64,000 bases of DNA from JAJDTQ01 sp965204235 (lineage in GTDB: Bacteria; Desulfobacterota; Binatia; UBA9968; JAJDTQ01): the NCBI GenBank assembly GCA_965204235.1, contig OZ241979.1, positions 2,852,001-2,916,000 on the forward strand. Direction: 5' to 3'. Of this stretch, positions 60,022-64,000 are shown one piece after another (positions within the stretch are counted from its first letter, which is position 1; the number at the start of each line of letters is the position of its first letter). Under the pieces are notes generated by a model that made no database searches, was not told where the DNA came from, and saw only the letters and a list, made by a program, of their open reading frames with translations. Position numbers and translations under genes: made by a program.

Positions 60022-63000
60022 TCAGGCCGTGGTTGCAAGGATGGCCGCAATGCGGCGAGCGGTATCTGTGAAGTGCTGGATTTCCTCCGGGCGCAACGGG
60101 CGGTCGAGAATGCCGCGTTCACGGTAGGAAAGCCATTTCTTGAGGACTTGGTAGCCGCCGAGCTTGTAGTTCCAGATCTCAGCGGGGACGTTGCGCCAGA
60201 AGGCGCGGTCGTTGAGGTACACGTCGAAGGTGGTCTTGCCGAAGGCGGGGAGCGTATCGCGTATGGCGGCGCGTTCTTCCCGCGTAAAGGCGCGCTCGAC
60301 TATACGGCCCTGGCCCGGCATGACCGCGCCGCCCGCTCCGAAGTGGCCCCATCCGGCAGTGAGGGCGAAGTGGTCGCCGGTCATGTTGCGCCCGTCCGTG
60401 GTAGCGGGCACGGCGATGGCGGCTATCTCCGGGCGCAACGCACCTGTGGTGACGCCGGGGACCGGCGTATCGGGATCGAGCAGGGCCACAAGTTCCCGGC
60501 CCCGGGCGGCCGATCGGGCGAGCGCGTCAGCCGCTTTAGCGGTCTCCCTGTCCGGGGATGCGAGACCTTGTTCGGATGCAGGCGGCAAGGCAGGGTATAT
60601 CGAAGCCGGCGATACCCCTGCGGTCCCGGGAGCGGGCCAGCCGGGAAGCGGGATGCGTGGCCACTCCATGCGGAGCGCCCCGGCGTTAGCCTCCCGGTAG
60701 GCGGGATTGTGAAGCACTGAGAGGACATGGTGGAACAAGTCTTCCGCACTTATGCCGAGTCGTTCAATGTAACGCTGCGTCGCTCCTGAGAGATTGAGGC
60801 GAGGGATCGTGGCATTCTTCCCCATTTCAACATCGTCGTCATGGAGCCATAGAGGGAAGAAATGCGTACCCCAGTTCCCGAGTTTCCAGCCACCGACATG
60901 ACGGACCAAGTTTCCATGCGTAAACTCCTGAATTTCCCGTTTGTTGGCCGCCAACCAGAGATTTCCTTCGAACACATGGGGCCGGTAGTCGGCGCGCTTC
61001 TCGTCCAGTAGTTTGGTATCCGCTTCCCAATACAGCCATCGGTTGTCAAACGGACGGTAGGCATGGCGAACGAAGCTGTCTTTGTTCGGCCCGCCACGCG
61101 CAAGCAGACTCTCCCGCCCTAGTCGAGCATCGAACCGTGGGGTAGTTTTCATTGCACCCGGATAGCGCTGTGCAATTTCTTCATGGCTGACTGCCGCGTC
61201 AAAGTAATCAATCATTCGCGTCTTGAGGCGGTTGAGATCAATATCGATGAGAAACCCATCCCGCCCCGTCATGACCCCCGGAAACGATACTGGGAACAGA
61301 TCGGGCAGGGACGGCCAGTCGAACCACTCTACGCTGACGGCCGCCGGAGCAAAGGGCAGACCAAGCGGTAAGGTCGGCCGGATACCCTCATACAGTGCGG
61401 TCGTTTCCGCTTCCGCGGTTTCCAGCAACTCCGCCCGCTTCCCCTGACCCCACAAGTGACGAAAGCCGACCGCTTCCGCTGGCGCGTGCTCGGCCTTGCG
61501 CACCAGCGTCGCAATCGCCGTCCCCACCTGGATGCCCACCGGGTCCCCCTCCGTTGAGAAGATGCTCGGGTCCGTCGTCCCGTCCGGCGCTACCTTCCCG
61601 GTCTTGTACTTGTCCCCGTTCAGGCAGTCGATGCGCACCGCGTCGAAGGCTTCAAGGTAACGTTCCCGCATCCCCGTGAACGACAGGCCGTCGAGCCAGG
61701 AGTAGTTGGAGATGAAGCAGACGATGCCCTGACCGGTCTTCTCCGCAATACGCCGTTCCGCCATGCGGAAGAAGCGCACGTACAGGTCGTTCAACCCCTG
61801 TCCTTCCGGTCTTCGTACCTTCTTCGTCGTCCGATAAGCGTCCGACAGCTCCCGCTCCTCGTCCACCGCCATGCCGGCAAAGCCGTTGTAGGGCGGGTTG
61901 CCCAGGATCACCAGGATGGGCGTGTCCTGTTTCACCCGTCCCGCCCGATCCCGTTCCTCCTCCAATTCCGGGAAGGGCAAGGGCTTGGTGGTGTGCGGCT
62001 CCCAGCCGGTGAGGGCGTTGGTGAGGAAGACCCCGGGCCGCTCCACGCCGTCATCCGCCAAGGGCGCGTCCAGGTCCTGCATGGTCAGCCCTACCTGAAG
62101 ATGAGCCACCACGAAGGGCGCGGGCATGATCTCGAAGCCGAACACCCGCTCGGTGGCCGCCCGCTTCACCCGCGCCCCGGCCAGCGCCCCCAGGCCTCTG
62201 CCTTCCAGGTTGGCGGCGATGCGGCGCAAGACCTCTGCCAAGTAGGCCCCGGTGCCGCAGCACGGGTCCAGCACATAGACGTTCTCCGCAGCCAGTCCCT
62301 CCGGGATGTCCAGGTCGTCTCTCAAGGCCCGGTCCACCCGCGCCACCATGTAGCGCACCACTTCCGAAGGGGTGTACCAGACGCCCAGTTGCTTGCGCAG
62401 GTCGGGGTCGAAGGCTTCGAGGAAGGGTTCGTAGAAATAGGGCACGGCCTCGCCTTCGTGGAAGCGGGCGAAGAAGGCCGTATGGTCCACCCGGTCCAGC
62501 GCCGCCGCGGTCCAGTCCAGCACTTCCACGAGACCCAGCGGTTGTAGCCGGCCGGGGTCGGACAACTGCTGGAACAGCGCCCGCAGCACCGGCGCGCGCA
62601 GGTGCCAGACCGCGTCATGCCAATTGAACTTGTCCGTCGGCGCCGGGGTCTGCCTTGCCCATAGCACCCAGGCGGAGAAGACGCCGTAGAAGAGCGTCTG
62701 CACCAGGGTCGAACGGAAGAAACGTGCGCCTTTCTCTCCCTCGAAGCGGACGCCTAACGCTTCTTCCAGCGCCTTGCGCACCGTCTCCAACGACGGTGCA
62801 TCGCCCGCGGCCTCCACCCGTGCAAGCCCGTCCCGGGCATAGGAAGCAAGTAGCCACGCCAAGTCCCTGGGTTCGGCCAGCGCCGCCCGATGCGACAACG
62901 CCCGGCACAGGTATTCTCCCAAGCCTGCACCCACCTCGCGGGCAAAGGCGCGCGGTTTCTCCAGCTTGCGGCGGAAGTCCTCCGCGTCATCCGCCAGCCG

Positions 63001-63441
63001 GAAGGTTTCGAGCTTCGCCGCACGGCCCGCGGCGTCCTCTCCCAGCAGCACGAAATCGCGGGTGTTGGTCACCAGCACCAGCCGGTAACGGCCCCAATAG
63101 CGGCTTACCTGATCCCCTGCCGCGGTGAGCCAAGCGTCGTCGTCCGCGGTCTTCACTTCCACCACGCCGCGTTCCGGCGTCTGGCCCTCGCGCGGTTGGC
63201 CCTTCTGAACCTGCTTCGCCGCGTAGAGGCCGAAGTCGGGATGGCCTGCACCCTGGTCGGCAAGCTCCTGGACGCAGAACACCTTGGGCCTCAGCACCCC
63301 GCCCACGGCGTTCAGCAGTTGCGCCAGAGGCCCGTAGCTGGACCGCTCCCCGGTGGCCCCGCCCGAGGCCCGCACCCGCCCCAGGTCGGCAAAGTACGTT
63401 TCGGCCGCGGCCGTCAGGTTCGTGTGGTTCGCTGTCGTCAT
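60022..63441 (-). CDS. Single-chain restriction-modification enzyme (N6-adenine methylase with N-terminal nuclease motif, type ISP/IIG-like)
   Basis: An 1139-residue protein. N-terminal PD-(D/E)XK-type motif: HPDF (D69) and VVEVK (E95, K97). Then a helical region, the gamma-class methylase with LDPCCGTGAY (391-400) and GNPPYNGF (514-521), and a long C-terminal target-recognition part with GNWGTHFFPLW and YLNDRAFWRNVPAEIWNYKLGGYQVLKKWL, the specificity-domain end seen in type ISP enzymes. No SF2 helicase motifs are present, unlike LlaGI-type ISP enzymes. It may methylate and cut one site on its own. AAAGGAGACG precedes the ATG at 63441. Flanked on both sides by family A repeats. Confidence 0.87.
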   Translation of the reverse strand: MTTANHTNLTAAAETYFADLGRVRASGGATGERSSYGPLAQLLNAVGGVLRPKVFCVQELADQGAGHPDFGLYAAKQVQKGQPREGQTPERGVVEVKTADDDAWLTAAGDQVSRYWGRYRLVLVTNTRDFVLLGEDAAGRAAKLETFRLADDAEDFRRKLEKPRAFAREVGAGLGEYLCRALSHRAALAEPRDLAWLLASYARDGLARVEAAGDAPSLETVRKALEEALGVRFEGEKGARFFRSTLVQTLFYGVFSAWVLWARQTPAPTDKFNWHDAVWHLRAPVLRALFQQLSDPGRLQPLGLVEVLDWTAAALDRVDHTAFFARFHEGEAVPYFYEPFLEAFDPDLRKQLGVWYTPSEVVRYMVARVDRALRDDLDIPEGLAAENVYVLDPCCGTGAYLAEVLRRIAANLEGRGLGALAGARVKRAATERVFGFEIMPAPFVVAHLQVGLTMQDLDAPLADDGVERPGVFLTNALTGWEPHTTKPLPFPELEEERDRAGRVKQDTPILVILGNPPYNGFAGMAVDEERELSDAYRTTKKVRRPEGQGLNDLYVRFFRMAERRIAEKTGQGIVCFISNYSWLDGLSFTGMRERYLEAFDAVRIDCLNGDKYKTGKVAPDGTTDPSIFSTEGDPVGIQVGTAIATLVRKAEHAPAEAVGFRHLWGQGKRAELLETAEAETTALYEGIRPTLPLGLPFAPAAVSVEWFDWPSLPDLFPVSFPGVMTGRDGFLIDIDLNRLKTRMIDYFDAAVSHEEIAQRYPGAMKTTPRFDARLGRESLLARGGPNKDSFVRHAYRPFDNRWLYWEADTKLLDEKRADYRPHVFEGNLWLAANKREIQEFTHGNLVRHVGGWKLGNWGTHFFPLWLHDDDVEMGKNATIPRLNLSGATQRYIERLGISAEDLFHHVLSVLHNPAYREANAGALRMEWPRIPLPGWPAPGTAGVSPASIYPALPPASEQGLASPDRETAKAADALARSAARGRELVALLDPDTPVPGVTTGALRPEIAAIAVPATTDGRNMTGDHFALTAGWGHFGAGGAVMPGQGRIVERAFTREERAAIRDTLPAFGKTTFDVYLNDRAFWRNVPAEIWNYKLGGYQVLKKWLSYRERGILDRPLRPEEIQHFTDTARRIAAILATTA

Positions 63442-63519
63442 CGTCTCCTTTGTCGCCGAGCGCGGCCTGACATGCAAGCACTACGCCTGCCCGCACCCTC
63501 ATCCGAACCCTGTTCCAGA

Positions 63520-63575
63520 AGGAGAGCGCGTCCTTCGACTTCGCTTCGCTACGCTCAGGACGAACGGGGATAGGA
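63520..63575 (+). repeat. Dispersed repeat family A, single unit
   Basis: GAGCGCGTCCTTCGACTTCG, CTTCGCTACGCTCAGGACGA and ACGGGGATAGGAGG. With the copy at 59877 (opposite orientation) it flanks the restriction-modification gene as an inverted pair. Confidence 0.8.
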
Positions 63576-63626
63576 GGATCGGCAAGGCTACGGTGGTGGG
63601 TCTCGGGCAGTTGCAGGTCAGGCAGC

Positions 63627-64000
63627 TCACAACCCCTTGAACACGATGTCCCCGAAATAGGCGACCGCGGACTCGCCGGTGTTGTCAGTGTCGGTCATTA
63701 CGGCCACGCCGGAGATCAGGGGCGGGTCTTCGCCGAAGGCCTTTCGGTAGTCTTCGTAAACGTTCCTCGACTCGGTGACCCACTGGCCGACCCTGGCTTC
63801 TCCGGTTTCGATAACGATCATCATGGCGCGGTCGGTGTAGGGGTTCGGGACGATGGTTCCCGCCGGGGTCCTGGCCTCCCAGATGTAGTTGATGGCGCCG
63901 AGGGGCGGGTATTCTCCGTAGAGGAGCTTGGCGGTCTCGTACTGGGCCCGCTCGAAGAAACCGGCCTTGCTGCTGTCGTACTCGAAGGTGATGTACAACC
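63627..64000 (-). CDS. DUF3047 protein, C-terminal part (start beyond window)
   Basis: The visible 123 codons contain INYIWEARTPAGTIVPNPYTDRAMMIVIE, WVTESRNVYEDYRKAFGEDPP and ISGVAVMTDTDNTGESAVAYFGDIVF, the conserved end of DUF3047, a family of probably exported proteins of unknown function common in proteobacteria. The 5' part lies past position 64000. The gene reads towards the restriction-modification gene on the same strand, with a family A repeat in between. Confidence 0.85.
   Translation of the reverse strand, partial: LYITFEYDSSKAGFFERAQYETAKLLYGEYPPLGAINYIWEARTPAGTIVPNPYTDRAMMIVIETGEARVGQWVTESRNVYEDYRKAFGEDPPLISGVAVMTDTDNTGESAVAYFGDIVFKGL

Overview
The window is high-GC, densely coded bacterial DNA from a Gram-negative organism: it carries a murC-murB-ddl-ftsQ-ftsA-ftsZ division cluster, a SurA-like periplasmic chaperone and a lipid A-type acyltransferase. 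Gene order and family mix (UbiD, CaiB/BaiF CoA-transferase, MaoC, FemAB-like acetyltransferase, DUF3047, plant-type GshA) resemble uncultured deltaproteobacterial or Tectomicrobia-like lineages. That placement is inference only; no rRNA gene is present to anchor it.

Layout. 1-6.4 kb: cell wall and divisome operon with overlapping genes. 6.4-9.3 kb: small membrane protein, mtnA and gshA. 9.3-16.8 kb: an accessory, defence-like island (AAA-ATPase/PD-(D/E)XK protein, a DNA methyltransferase fused to an HNH domain, a gamma-class N6-adenine methyltransferase, an orphan HigA-type regulator, small membrane proteins, an Mrr-type restriction enzyme). 17.1-20.8 kb: panB, panC, smpB, ssrA (tmRNA), and an SDR dehydrogenase. 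21.1-33.5 kb: a minus-strand run of acyltransferase, two cysteine desulfurases around an A-type Fe-S carrier, a short UvrA, pdxA, surA-like and mfd. 33.7-36.4 kb: ubiD-like decarboxylase and enoyl-CoA hydratase. 36.4-39.6 kb: a rearranged patch with an 851-bp direct duplication, a truncated acetyltransferase copy, a frameshifted clpA fragment and a DUF2442/DUF4160 pair. 39.8-44.5 kb: acnA, CoA-transferase, MaoC hydratase.

44.6-59.4 kb is the standout: a complete type III-A CRISPR-Cas locus on the + strand (cas6, cas10/csm1, csm2-csm5, two tandem CARF-HEPN genes, cas1, cas2) followed by an array of 40 repeats and 39 spacers. Cas10 keeps its GGDD cyclase motif and zinc cysteines but the N-terminal HD motif reads YD, so the system looks committed to RNA cleavage (Csm3) plus cyclic-oligoadenylate signalling to two RNase effectors, rather than HD-dependent ssDNA cleavage. 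The array contains an exact tandem duplication of a two-spacer block, a GC shift between spacer blocks, and a leader rich in a GTAAC motif. Beyond it lie a frameshifted coiled-coil gene, a large single-chain restriction-modification enzyme and the end of a DUF3047 gene.

Three families of short dispersed repeats run through the intergenic spaces: a CGTCCTTCGACTTCGCT-type element (six sites), a TTCAGGATTTCGTGTGGGTA-type 20-mer (four sites, one at the clpA breakpoint) and a C-rich/G-rich hairpin element (three sites). No intact transposase was found.
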